Positions 50,707 to 59,409 are shown, counted from the stretch's first letter. The stretch: DNA of 64,000 bases from Balneola sp. (GCA_002696035.1 NZQV01000016.1:124001-188000); one strand, 5' to 3'. Numbers and translations are program-made. Notes: generated by a model not told the origin, from the sequence alone.

Positions 50707-51159
50707 ATGAAAAATAATACCATGAGTGATGACGAGATTTGTAAAAAAATACTAAGCTCATATGTTTTTGTATGGCCTTTCCACGCCTCTTTAGTTGATC
50801 AAAGGTATGTTTCTCTTGATGCAACTTTATTGGTAAAAAGAACCGAGGATATAAAAATTTTAAAGAATGAATCAGATGCACAACTACTAGTTCGGCACAT
50901 TGAAAGATTCATAACCGATAATCCTCCCGATTTAGCTTCTTTTACCCGTCTTCAGGTAGCAAGCCAAATTAACAACGATATTACCGTTCTAATTGGCGAA
51001 GAAGAAGCAAAAAGAATCTTTGAAATAAGCGATTCAAATCTTGCTCTACTTAGAAAACTACATGGCATTGCGTATATCAAAACAAAGCGTGGCTTTCAAT
51101 ATAGCTGGAGAGACCTAAAAGAAATCAGCCAGAAAATAAAAGCCTCACCTGAACTCTAA
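50707..51159 (+). CDS. Unknown 150-residue protein of the element
   Basis: I do not recognise a family. The start at 50707 is one base after the HTH gene's stop, so the two are co-translated; an internal ATG at 50722 is also possible. The C-terminal half (SNLALLRKLHGIAYIKTKRG then SWRDLKEISQKIKASP) looks like a small basic helix-turn-helix unit. No membrane or secretion signals are present. The terminator at 51166 follows, so the HTH gene and this gene form one short transcript. Confidence 0.55.
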   Translation: MKNNTMSDDEICKKILSSYVFVWPFHASLVDQRYVSLDATLLVKRTEDIKILKNESDAQLLVRHIERFITDNPPDLASFTRLQVASQINNDITVLIGEEEAKRIFEISDSNLALLRKLHGIAYIKTKRGFQYSWRDLKEISQKIKASPEL

Positions 51160-51165
51160 TCTCAA

Positions 51166-51197
51166 GGGAGCTTTCTCCTATGGCTCCCATTTTTTTA
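51166..51197 (+). terminator. Intrinsic terminator before the primase/helicase-like gene
   Basis: GGGAGC (51166-51171) pairs with GCTCCC (51183-51188) around an 11-base loop and is followed by ATTTTTTT. It closes the HTH/150-residue operon and separates it from the primase/helicase-like gene that begins 18 bases later. Confidence 0.85.
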
Positions 51198-51214
51198 AAC
51201 ATTTTCAAAAAACT

Positions 51215-52084
51215 ATGGAAAAAGAATATCCAGTAACCACTGAATCCCATCACTCCACTGACTTAAAAGATGCCATTTACTACCTCCCGGCTCAATTTGA
51301 TCAAACCATTCTTTGCAAAGCACTCAAGGCTGTGTATGACGAAGAAGGAAAAGATCTGGCCAGGGAGTGGCTTTTTAAAACAAAGAATAATCTTCCAAAA
51401 AACTTCGATGAATTTTGGGAGGAGTCAAATCTAACACCCTACCAACTCCAGTTTCCCGATAAATATTTAAATGATTCGATCTACAGTACCGCTAAAGAAA
51501 CCGGCTGGATTCCCAAAGCGCTACGGAAAGGTAAACAGAGCAAGAAACCACCTTCAAAACGTAAGCTGCAAGCCGTTGGAGATAATTTACAGGCTTCGGA
51601 AAAGCTGCATGAACAACTTACTCAGATCAAAGAGGACCAGTTAGAAGAGAAGGAAAAGTCCTACATCTCTCCCTGCATCAGGAACATGGATGGAGCCTGC
51701 TATATGCATCCGTTCATGTACAAAAAAGACATTCCCGATGACCGGGAGGAATACCTGAAGCTCCTGATCAAGATTGTAGATTGTGAGGTGATTGTGCAGG
51801 AAGCCATCGAACACATTATCGATCAACCCGGCCAAACTGAGGACGATAAGGAAGTGCGCTACCGACTCCGGCTTACCAATCGGTTAGATAAGGACGTCAT
51901 CACCATTGCCACTTTTGAAGAGCTCACAACCAAAACACGGTTCTCCAGTTTTCTGGTTTCCAAGGGGTTTGTGAAGTTTATTGGAAATAACGAAGTGTTT
52001 GATCGTTTCCATGAGTTTTTGATCAATGATCAGGAGTATCCAACGGTGAAGATGATCACCAGCTGGGGCGAGTACAAACCGTGA
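51215..52084 (+). pseudogene. Primase/helicase-like gene, N-terminal part, cut by TGA
   Basis: A 289-residue open frame that ends at an in-frame TGA (52082-52084, SWGEYKP then stop). The same frame continues without break to 53542, so the intact gene would be about 775 residues. The N-terminal part has helical regions and a Lys-rich stretch (ALRKGKQSKKPPSKRKLQAV), then a DUF927-like region (YRLRLTNRLDKDVITIATFE) leading up to the stop. A single base change could restore sense here (CGA Arg or TGG Trp). It is a broken gene, or one rescued by read-through, or a sequencing error. Confidence 0.65.
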
Positions 52085-52225
52085 GAATTTCTCTTTGAAA
52101 ATGGACTCTTTGATGTAAATAAGCAACGGTTCTATCCAGCCAATGAGGAAAATCGGATCCAGAAAGGCAGGCAGCTCCTTGTTTGTCCAACCGGAAGTGA
52201 GCTTGTACAACCGCCCATCATTTCT

Positions 52226-53542
52226 ATGCCAACGGATGATGTGGCTTCGGCCCGATTCCTTGCAGAAAAATTCATGATGTGGGAATCTTTTAACGGAAAA
52301 CTTAACGTGAGAGCTACATTGGGTTATGCCGTAGCTTGTTTGTTTAGTCGTGATATCAAAGAACAGGATGGAGCCTTCCCCCTGATGTTCAAGTTTGGTG
52401 AGCGAGGTACCGGGAAAAGCTCCAGTATGGATTGGTTCATGTCGCTATTTGGCTATCGCAATGGAAACCGGCAGTCTGTGTCCAAGCAAAATACCATCAA
52501 AGGACTGATCCGAAACATGACGCTTCCTACTTCATTTCCTTTCTTCTTGGATGATTACCGTAATCACGAGACCAACAGTCAGGTTCCGGATCTAACAAGT
52601 CCGATCTTGAACTGGTATCACCGCATTGGTACCTCCATGGCCAAGAAAAGCACAGACAATCAAACCATTGATACCCGGATGAAAGCTTGTGTAGTAATGA
52701 CCGGAAACGATAAACCCACCGATCCGGCGGTATTATCCCGACTCATTGTGCTCAATTATTCAAAATTTTTGAAACGAAATGAGTTGGATATGATACCAAA
52801 TGTCGTGCGCTCAACCCCCAGATTCTCTGAATTCACCGCTTTGGTGCTTAAAGATTACGAAAATGTGCGTGGTTTCTTCATGGACTTCCTCGATAGCAAC
52901 AAAAAATGCTTGGCCGATCAGGGATTCCAGGGGCGAACCGTAAACAACTGGAGCTATGTTATGGCCGGGATTCAATGTGTACCCTACATTCTCCCCGATC
53001 TAAACCATTGGTCGAATGAATTTGGAGCCCTTAAAACTGAAATTTATGAAGCCATTCATAAGGAAGAAGCGCTCCAAAAAGAATCCAATCCCCTGCATGA
53101 GTTTTTTGATACGCTGGAGCATTACGCTACCCAAAAAGTTGATCCTAACTCTGAGTTTAACCGGAGATTCTTTGTCCTTGATCACCGGCACTTTCGCTAC
53201 AAACCCTTTGAAGCTTTTACCGATGCCAATGGGAAAGTGTATCAGGGAGAAGTTCTGTATCTGCATCCAAAACGAATTTGGTATGCGCTTCAGGATGCGA
53301 AGTCAGATGTTACCCGCCAAACAAATCTCAACACCTTAGAAGCCAAACTGCAAAACAGCAGCTACTTTTTGAATAACAGCGTGCAGGTCTTCCTAACCAA
53401 ATCCATTGATGAGCCGAAGGAAAGTAATCTGCGCTGTTATGTGCTTCGAGTGGACCAGCTCAACGAGAAAGGAATGCTTCAGGAACTCATCGCCAAGGCC
53501 AAGGAATACGAACAACAGAGAGCCGGAAGATTAAGCGCTTAA
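52226..53542 (+). CDS. Primase/helicase-like ATPase, C-terminal part
   Basis: The 438-residue reading frame begins at an internal ATG, 47 codons after the in-frame TGA. The joined sequence before it is also protein-like (EFLFENGLFDVNKQRFYPAN, LLVCPTGSELVQPPIISMPT). It contains an AAA-type ATPase: Walker A GERGTGKSSS, a DDY acidic motif in FFLDDYRNHET for Walker B, and a VMTGNDKPTDP sensor region. These match DUF927/phage replicative-helicase proteins of integrated elements. With the upstream frame it forms the element's replication gene. Whether this half is translated alone is unknown. Confidence 0.7.
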   Translation: MPTDDVASARFLAEKFMMWESFNGKLNVRATLGYAVACLFSRDIKEQDGAFPLMFKFGERGTGKSSSMDWFMSLFGYRNGNRQSVSKQNTIKGLIRNMTLPTSFPFFLDDYRNHETNSQVPDLTSPILNWYHRIGTSMAKKSTDNQTIDTRMKACVVMTGNDKPTDPAVLSRLIVLNYSKFLKRNELDMIPNVVRSTPRFSEFTALVLKDYENVRGFFMDFLDSNKKCLADQGFQGRTVNNWSYVMAGIQCVPYILPDLNHWSNEFGALKTEIYEAIHKEEALQKESNPLHEFFDTLEHYATQKVDPNSEFNRRFFVLDHRHFRYKPFEAFTDANGKVYQGEVLYLHPKRIWYALQDAKSDVTRQTNLNTLEAKLQNSSYFLNNSVQVFLTKSIDEPKESNLRCYVLRVDQLNEKGMLQELIAKAKEYEQQRAGRLSA

Positions 53543-53570
53543 AAATTTTAATAAATTCATGGCTTTTTCT

Positions 53571-53802
53571 GCTAAACTGCTAAGAATTACCCAAAATCTA
53601 TTCATACACTCATTAAATCATCATTTCTTTACAAATAACTAACTGCTAAGGTCTGCTAACAGGTGCTAAGAGACGCTAAAATTTCTAGCACAGGTTAGCA
53701 GTTCTTAGCATTTTCTTTAAATCTTTGCTAAAGCTTATATCTCTTCTTTTATACAAACGAGCCTATCTTTTAAAAAACTTAGCAGTGTTTAGCAGCTTAG
53801 CA
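53571..53802. repeat. TGCTAA/TTAGCA iteron clusters (origin-like)
   Basis: TGCTAAG-type words stand at 53644, 53654, 53664 and 53674 (the last CGCTAAA), exactly 10 bases apart. Two more lie at 53571 and 53579. They are followed by reverse-orientation TTAGCA words at 53695, 53705, 53779, 53789 and 53797, again mostly 10 apart. About a dozen copies occur within 230 bases immediately after the replication-type gene. Such phased direct and inverted short repeats are iteron-like, suggesting a replication origin or initiator binding region. The rest of the gap 53543-54230 holds no gene that I can support. Confidence 0.75.
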
Positions 53803-54230
53803 GGGGTTTTTCTTTCTTTTTTTGAAGGAACTAGACAATCGATTTCCTGCATCCAGTAGTTATTTACTGATTCCTTATAACAATTCACCCTAATTAGGCC
53901 ATAGTTAGGCTAATACCCTTCGTTAATTACTGATTTATTGAAGATTATATGCATTAATTGGCTAGGTAAGCAGGTACAGAGCATAATCAATTTCGTTAAT
54001 TAACTATTTCAGCCGGTTTCATTGAAAGAATAGGAGAATTGTTGAAATAATTCGTGACTCGCGAATTACAAATCACTGTTTAATACATCTAATGAGTCCT
54101 TTTTGGGATTCGTTTAAAAGAATTGGGCTATTTTGTTTGTGAGCAGACTTATTTTGGAATAAATGGGCTGTCAGGAATGCTGTTTTATTCCGGTTTACTC
54201 ATATAACTCCACAGAATTCCAGCCCGAAAC

Positions 54231-54677
54231 CTACTCAACTTCAAACGTAGTGGATACTGTGTCGCTATCATCGGTTAATAGAAAAGCTTCTAAGGTATAA
54301 GTCCCGGACTCTAGGTATTCATAATCCCCACCGTTGCTCAGATCAATTTTTAACGTTTTGCTCTCTCCTGGGGCTAATTCAAAACTTGTCACTACAGTCA
54401 AACATGCATATGCATGCTGACTGTTAAAGAGCACTTCATCTCCTTTCTTTACTTTAAATCCATGTTGACAGCTTGATGGGAACCCATACTCTGCTTTTTT
54501 ATTAGTCACATTCGTGAACACGAAATCTGCTTCGATATGCTGCATAACTTCTATGTTGTCAGCAGTCACTTTAAGCTTCATGGCCTCATTAGTTCCGCTT
54601 CCTGCACTAAGAAATGGCAAATCATCACAGGATGAAAAGAAAAACAAAACCGAAAATAATAGCATTAATGATCGCAT
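54231..54677 (-). CDS. Lipoprotein with a BsuPI-like domain
   Basis: A 148-residue lipoprotein: signal peptide with lipobox (FFFSSC, modified Cys at about residue 17), then a single immunoglobulin-like beta domain. MKLKVTADNIEVMQHIEADF, VTNKKAEYGFPSSCQHGFKV and LAPGESKTLKIDLS follow the BsuPI (intracellular proteinase inhibitor-like) pattern, with two Cys (SSCQHG, YACLTV) that may pair. A role in protease inhibition is only implied by the family name. It lies isolated in the middle of the repeat-rich origin-like region, on the opposite strand to the replication gene. Confidence 0.75.
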   Translation of the reverse strand: MRSLMLLFSVLFFFSSCDDLPFLSAGSGTNEAMKLKVTADNIEVMQHIEADFVFTNVTNKKAEYGFPSSCQHGFKVKKGDEVLFNSQHAYACLTVVTSFELAPGESKTLKIDLSNGGDYEYLESGTYTLEAFLLTDDSDTVSTTFEVE

Positions 54678-54963
54678 GACGTATTCCTCTAAGATTTTAT
54701 CTGATCTCTCTTAAGAAAACTACATAAAAGTTAAATAACAACCGCCCTTATTAAACCTTTCTGCGTTTTTCTTAAATAAATGGGAGTTAATAACGAAAAT
54801 GATAAGCCATTATTTAATTTTCGGGGTTTAGTGAGTGTTTTTATTTAATAATCGGGTTTTAAGAGGGTCATAGTTTAAAAAAGTGCATATTAATTGGCTT
54901 ATAGTCTATTTATTGAAACTATTTTAAACCTTGATAGATTACAAACTCAGAGATCCAATATCT

Positions 54964-55049
54964 GCTTTTCATAAAATCGATCATATATATACGTTTTTCA
55001 TAAAAATGGTTTTTTATATGCGTTTTTCAGAACTCATATGTGTTTTTCA
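54964..55049. repeat. GTTTTTCAT repeat cluster
   Basis: The word (G/C)(G)TTTTTCAT occurs four times within about 85 bases: GCTTTTCATA at 54964, CGTTTTTCATA at 54992, GCGTTTTTCAG at 55020 and GTGTTTTTCATA at 55040. The copies are separated by A+T-rich spacers (TATATATAC, TTTTTTATAT). This is a second iteron-like family in the region between the lipoprotein and AbiE genes. The gap 54678-55281 contains no supported gene, only these repeats, the TTGCCGGTTA set and a palindrome. Confidence 0.65.
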
Positions 55050-55104
55050 TAGGAATTCACTTCTTGATAACTTTCTCAAATGAACATTTAAACTTGGCTA
55101 TATT

Positions 55105-55194
55105 TTGCCGGTTAAATTCTGGCACCTAAGAACAGCATAATCTTTATTCTAACGAATATAAAAGAGACTTTTTTGCCGGTTACATTGCCGGTTA
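55105..55194. repeat. TTGCCGGTTA triple repeat
   Basis: Exact copies of TTGCCGGTTA lie at 55105, 55173 and 55185. The last two are in tandem at a 12-base period (TTGCCGGTTACA, TTGCCGGTTAGA). It is the third short-repeat family in this region and is G+C-richer than its surroundings. It could be a binding site of a replication or partition protein. Confidence 0.65.
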
Positions 55195-55234
55195 GATAGC
55201 TTAGTAAGCCTCACTATGTTCATTTAATCCCTCT

Positions 55235-55251
55235 GTTCACGATTCGTGAAC
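55235..55251. promoter_or_regulatory. Palindromic operator-like site GTTCACG-N3-CGTGAAC
   Basis: A perfect 7-3-7 palindrome of the kind bound by dimeric regulators, with further GTTCA/TGAAC words nearby (55218 and 55263). It lies 31 bases beyond the 3' end of the abiEii-like gene, so it does not control that operon in the usual way. It probably belongs to the origin-like region. Confidence 0.5.
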
Positions 55252-55281
55252 ATGGTAAAAAAGTGAACAAAGCTGTTTTTA

Positions 55282-56280
55282 CTACTTAAAAGCCAATTGA
55301 TTTATTCTCTCCATTAATTCTTTCATTCTGTCAATTAGCTTATCAAATGATACAGAATCACCGTGAATCATACTTTCCTGCATCTCACGATAATCGTCCT
55401 TCCATTGCTTTATAGAAGCGTCGGGCGGTACAAGGTTTATGGTTCCCGGCAAATGTTTTTTGTAATCAATCCCACTGATTTTTGTCAAATGCTTTCGGTG
55501 GTGAATGATATCCATATAAAGATCTTCATCATCCAGTGCCTCTTTCCCGTGGTCTGTATCCATGATTGCTTCAACGTCATACAAATGTCGGCTTAATCGT
55601 TCTGCTCTCATTTCATCCGGGTTCTTCTGAAATTCCTCATGTAACAAAAACACCTTCTCTAAGAATGTGCGTCTGGGTAGCACACAAGGAATTTTAACCG
55701 GTAACAAATCAATTTCTAACTGTGGAAATACGGAACCAACCAAGGGAGTAAGTTCTTTTTCTTCGTTCGGTTCGATTAAGGAACGAGCATTTATTTCAAT
55801 CAATACTCTTGGTGGGAGGTATTTTACAGACTCTGTAACAGCAGGAAATCTAACCTCAATGGTTGAAGGATCTTCGTCTGAGTTATCTGATTCCCAAACC
55901 TCTACTTTAACATCAGCTCCTTTTTCTTGAAGGTTATTAACCAATTCCGGTGTTAACTTTTCCAGAACAAATTCCCGAATCGCTTTACGAAGTCTTGTCC
56001 TTTTGCTGCTTCCAAGTTTTCCATCAAAACCAAATGCTTTACGGTCTACAGCTAGGTCTACATCTTCAGAAAACCGCTGGATCAGATTCCAACCTTTACT
56101 TAGAGAGGTCCCTCCTTTAAAAACCATATTTTCGGCCTGCTCAAGTTCAAAAACAGATTCTAATACCAGTGTTACCCAAAAGTCTTTCTCAATAGCTACG
56201 GGCGGTAAGCCTTCATTGGCAGCTACCTGTTCATATACCTGTTTCTTTCTCCCGTCTTCTACCTTTAGCCAGTCAATCAT
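55282..56280 (-). CDS. AbiEii-type nucleotidyltransferase toxin
   Basis: Toxin of a type IV AbiE pair: a nucleotidyltransferase (MenA-like) that can halt growth on phage infection by modifying nucleic acid (tRNA for MenA). Motifs: VFKGGTSLSKGWNLIQRFSE with K55-GGTS, and the catalytic Asp pair D73/D75 in SEDVDLAV. A RHLYDVEAIMDT helix is the family's later conserved block. The ATG at 56280 gives 332 residues and overlaps the antitoxin stop (ATGA). An in-frame start at 56316 would add 12 residues. This strand order, antitoxin then toxin, is standard. Confidence 0.9.
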   Translation of the reverse strand: MIDWLKVEDGRKKQVYEQVAANEGLPPVAIEKDFWVTLVLESVFELEQAENMVFKGGTSLSKGWNLIQRFSEDVDLAVDRKAFGFDGKLGSSKRTRLRKAIREFVLEKLTPELVNNLQEKGADVKVEVWESDNSDEDPSTIEVRFPAVTESVKYLPPRVLIEINARSLIEPNEEKELTPLVGSVFPQLEIDLLPVKIPCVLPRRTFLEKVFLLHEEFQKNPDEMRAERLSRHLYDVEAIMDTDHGKEALDDEDLYMDIIHHRKHLTKISGIDYKKHLPGTINLVPPDASIKQWKDDYREMQESMIHGDSVSFDKLIDRMKELMERINQLAFK

Positions 56281-56876
56281 TGTTCTATACTTTGTTCCAT
56301 TATTTTCCGAATCCATACCGGAGCAAGTTTGATATCATGTTTTAAGTGCTCCGGTTTTTCTTTTTTCAGTATTTCGGTGATTTTATCTTTTTGTTGTTCA
56401 GATACATTCCCTTTTCCAATTTCTTTTAAAGCCTGAATAACCAACGAACTGATTTCTCCCTTCGCTTTAAGATTTTTGGGAACCGTTCTCTTGAACTTAA
56501 TCTTACGGTTTCCAACCTGAATACTTCTTTGTGAACCATCAGTGAGATATACAGCATTTAAAGGAACCTGGGTTGAAAGGCCCAATTTATTCATTGCCAG
56601 TGTGCCGGTTGGTATGATCTTCGCCTTATCTCTTTTTGCTATCGCTTCAGCAATTTTTTCTATGGATGGTTTTAATACCCCAAGCTGTGGGTCTGTTTTA
56701 GGATATAAGTAAATACCATGGGCAAGCCTTACCAGCTCTCCATCATCCTCAAGGCGAACTAAAGCTTGCCTAACTGCTTCACTGGAGCCAATTTCCAGAA
56801 AATCTTCCGGGAAAAATATTTTCCCACGATTGTAGTTTTTAATCTTATTAAGTATTTGTTCTTCTGTGCTTTGCAT
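56277..56876 (-). CDS. AbiEi/DUF6088-type antitoxin
   Basis: Antitoxin of the AbiE pair. A winged HTH at the N-terminus (FFPEDFLEIGSSEAVRQALV, RLEDDGELVRLAHGIYLYPK) is followed by an AbiEi-type C-terminal domain (PTGTLAMNKLGLSTQVPLNA, YLTDGSQRSIQVG and IKFKRTVPKN). Family members repress their own operon by binding inverted repeats. A fitting 10-base inverted repeat lies 20 bases upstream at 56896-56924. Its stop overlaps the toxin start. It has 199 residues, typical for DUF6088. Confidence 0.9.
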   Translation of the reverse strand: MQSTEEQILNKIKNYNRGKIFFPEDFLEIGSSEAVRQALVRLEDDGELVRLAHGIYLYPKTDPQLGVLKPSIEKIAEAIAKRDKAKIIPTGTLAMNKLGLSTQVPLNAVYLTDGSQRSIQVGNRKIKFKRTVPKNLKAKGEISSLVIQALKEIGKGNVSEQQKDKITEILKKEKPEHLKHDIKLAPVWIRKIMEQSIEQ

Positions 56877-56895
56877 GAATTTTATCTTATTTTTC

Positions 56896-56924
56896 TGTCA
56901 CAAATTTAGTAAATATTTGTGACA
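56896..56924 (-). promoter_or_regulatory. Operator-like inverted repeat upstream of the abiE operon
   Basis: TGTCACAAAT (56896-56905) and ATTTGTGACA (56915-56924) are exactly complementary across a 9-base spacer, 20 bases upstream of the abiEi-like start codon on the minus strand. The location and symmetry fit an autorepression operator for the winged-HTH antitoxin. No independent promoter motif is clear. Confidence 0.75.
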
Positions 56925-57064
56925 AGAAGAACACTCTTTTTTCTGTAGCATAGACCAGAGCTTGGCCCTTAGCACTACTCAGGTTCCCCAGTAGCTTCCC
57001 CACTTACTTCCACGCCAGCTTGTCCGGTAGGTTGTTCGGTTATTCTCAAATACCCACTGACAGA

Positions 57065-57799
57065 CTATCTTGATACTGTTTCAAATGCCCTATTGGTTTT
57101 TATGACCAAGTCAATTTTATCTTCTAATTCTTTTTGTGAATAAATAATCTTCCCAAAATGCTTTATTTGAACTTCAGGATAATTGGAATCTATTTGGGTT
57201 GATTGTTTTCTTAAAAAACTCTTCAATTTTTTGCCAACAGTTAACTTGTACTTTTCTGAATAATATAATGTGTTAATGAGGCATAGCTGATGATTTGGAT
57301 TTGGATAAAATGAAATTTCCAACTCTTTTTTTCTTAGAAAATTTAAGAAGTCCTCATTATAGATAAATTCTTTCCTATTTAAATGATATATAACTGAGGA
57401 AAAATTGAAAAACGATGTATTTGGAATGACCTTAAAAAGCTTATAGTCGATTTCGTTTTGGTATTTAAAAGCCCATGTATTTTTGGTTTCCCAAAGATCC
57501 ACGTCCATTTCTCCAATCTTTATTTTGAATCCACCAAAACTATTCTCTCTATATTCATAATTCTCGATAACCTCCCTAATCCTAGAAATATCTTCAACTA
57601 CAAAATCTATATCTCGTAGTTCATGGCTATTTAAAAAATAATTCCTTATAACCCCACTAAAAACATATATGTCTACTCTCTCTATAGTCTTATTTATGAA
57701 TGTAGTTAATTCAAAAGGAGTTATTGAAGTTAAATAATGATAGAATGATAACTCCTGATCCTTTATAACTTGTTTTATTTCAGATAATTTTTTGGCCAC
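57065..57799 (-). CDS. Nucleotidyltransferase-fold protein paired with the HD gene
   Basis: A 244-residue protein. DIYVFSGVIRNYFLNSHELR followed by DIDFVVED (residues 44-70) is the polyA-polymerase-head pattern: G-VIRN in place of GGxxRD, then D63/D65. A third acidic pair lies in EMDVDLWE (D99/D101). All three catalytic positions are therefore plausible. It ends in a basic helical region. The start codon lies 20 bases inside the end of the upstream HD-domain gene, so the two proteins are translationally coupled. No substrate is known. By the company it keeps, a nucleic-acid- or nucleotide-modifying toxin is possible. Confidence 0.6.
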   Translation of the reverse strand: MAKKLSEIKQVIKDQELSFYHYLTSITPFELTTFINKTIERVDIYVFSGVIRNYFLNSHELRDIDFVVEDISRIREVIENYEYRENSFGGFKIKIGEMDVDLWETKNTWAFKYQNEIDYKLFKVIPNTSFFNFSSVIYHLNRKEFIYNEDFLNFLRKKELEISFYPNPNHQLCLINTLYYSEKYKLTVGKKLKSFLRKQSTQIDSNYPEVQIKHFGKIIYSQKELEDKIDLVIKTNRAFETVSR

Positions 57800-59168
57800 T
57801 TAATTTTTGGTAATGTTTTAACGCAAATTGATCCGTCATTCCTGTTATAAAATCGACTATAATTCTCAATTTATAATAGTCACTAAGTTCTTCAAAATTC
57901 TCTAACTCATCATCCCCCTCAATTCCATTTTCTAAAAAAGCAGATAGTTTTATACTCTTTGAAATTAGATTTAGAGCCCTTCGCTTATAGTGTTTTGATC
58001 CTCTAAATAGAAATTGAATGTAGTATTCAAGCAATCCAGTAAGAACGGCATGTCCAGTTAATTCTAAAAACTCTATTTCCCTTCTTTTAAAGATATTTTC
58101 AAAACAAAATAAGTCTAATGTACCAGCAACATTATTTGAATCATCGTCTAAAAGTTCTGATTTATAAGTTCCTTTTTCGATTGATTCAATATGCTTTATA
58201 AAGTTTTCAACAGTTAAATTAACCAAATAGTCAATCAAACTGATTCTAAGCTTAATAATCTTAGTATTTCTTTTATTTATCCCTTTTACCTTGTCAGCAT
58301 TTCTAAAAAGTTTTTTAAAAAGTGACTGATCTTTTATTTTTTCTTCAAAATATTTTCTAATAAAATTATAGTCATAAAGTCTTTTATTATACCCGTCCTC
58401 AATATCCATTACATAATAACAGATAGAATCCGCAGCCTCCATAAGAAAAGCTAATGGGTGACGTAAATATTTACCAGAGATTTCTAGACCACATTCTGAA
58501 ACAACTTTTTTAAATACTTCTTTTTCAGATTGGAATACTCCAATTTTTTCTGTGTAAAATTTCTCATTAGTTGGCTTGCCAAAATTTGGGTACTTCAAAA
58601 AGGAAGCTAGTGTGTTGCAAGTTAGATTAAGCCCATATGTATCCTGAAGTATTTGAAGTTTCGTAAGGACTCTAAATCCCTGAGCATTACCATCAAAGGA
58701 AGTGAAGTCTCTCATCTGATCCTCATTTAACTCAAAATCATAAACCTTTTTGCCCTCCTCTTCTCTAAAAAGATTTGAAAAATATTGACTTATAACTGTT
58801 TCTCCAAAGTGTCCAAATGGAGGGTTTCCTATGTCATGTACTAAACATACATTTTTCAATGTAGTTGGAATACTCCTTATTAAATAATCTTTATCCTGAT
58901 TAGTTCTTCTTAAAAACTCCTCATTCTCTACAATTCGTATCCCAAGAGAGTACCCTATTGCTAGAACCTCAAGCGAGTGAGTTAAGCGAGAATGAATGTT
59001 ATCGTCTGAGGTAAGTGGAAAAACTTGTGTTTTGTCATGCATCCGGCGAGTCGCAGGACTAAAAATCAATCTTCCAAAATCACTTTCAAATGGATTTCTT
59101 GCATCACCAGAATAATCTTTTGATGATGGTCTAAGTCGTTTACTACTTAATAGTTTATTCCAGTCCAT
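57780..59168 (-). CDS. dGTPase-like HD-domain nucleotide triphosphohydrolase
   Basis: A 462-residue HD-superfamily protein of the dGTP triphosphohydrolase group. The N-terminal RNPFESDFGRLIFSPATRRM is the typical Dgt opener. Metal ligands are H64 (SRLTHSLEV), H111/D112 (CLVHDIGNPPFGHFGE) and a later Asp in the helix ADSICYYVMDIEDGYNKRL. Such enzymes deplete dNTPs, and some block phage. The downstream nucleotidyltransferase-fold gene overlaps its end by 20 bases, making a two-gene unit. It is 241 bases downstream of hsdR, a gap with nothing recognisable. Confidence 0.87.
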   Translation of the reverse strand: MDWNKLLSSKRLRPSSKDYSGDARNPFESDFGRLIFSPATRRMHDKTQVFPLTSDDNIHSRLTHSLEVLAIGYSLGIRIVENEEFLRRTNQDKDYLIRSIPTTLKNVCLVHDIGNPPFGHFGETVISQYFSNLFREEEGKKVYDFELNEDQMRDFTSFDGNAQGFRVLTKLQILQDTYGLNLTCNTLASFLKYPNFGKPTNEKFYTEKIGVFQSEKEVFKKVVSECGLEISGKYLRHPLAFLMEAADSICYYVMDIEDGYNKRLYDYNFIRKYFEEKIKDQSLFKKLFRNADKVKGINKRNTKIIKLRISLIDYLVNLTVENFIKHIESIEKGTYKSELLDDDSNNVAGTLDLFCFENIFKRREIEFLELTGHAVLTGLLEYYIQFLFRGSKHYKRRALNLISKSIKLSAFLENGIEGDDELENFEELSDYYKLRIIVDFITGMTDQFALKHYQKLSGQKII

Positions 59169-59409
59169 AATTTATTGTTTTTCTTATCTCAAATACTTCT
59201 TTTAAATACCCTAATAAAAATCTTTGTGAAGCAATAGAATAAGAAAAAGATTTTATCACTAAAGGCTACAAATACTTCAACAAATTTCACATAACCAAAT
59301 TAAATTACTAGACAATTCATGAGTGTCTATATCAAAACCTGTTTAGTAGATTCATAGCCTAAACTGTTAAAAGTCATTTAGACTTCTTAAAGTAGTGAGT
59401 CCAAAATTA

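Noticed and set aside
51215-53542. TGA as selenocysteine or recoded stop
   Set aside because: No SECIS-like hairpin was identified and no catalytic Cys is expected there. A nonsense mutation or sequencing error is simpler.
53571-53802. CRISPR array
   Set aside because: The repeated unit is only 6-7 bases with 3-4 base spacers and occurs in both orientations. There are no repeats of 24-40 bases with unique spacers anywhere in the window.
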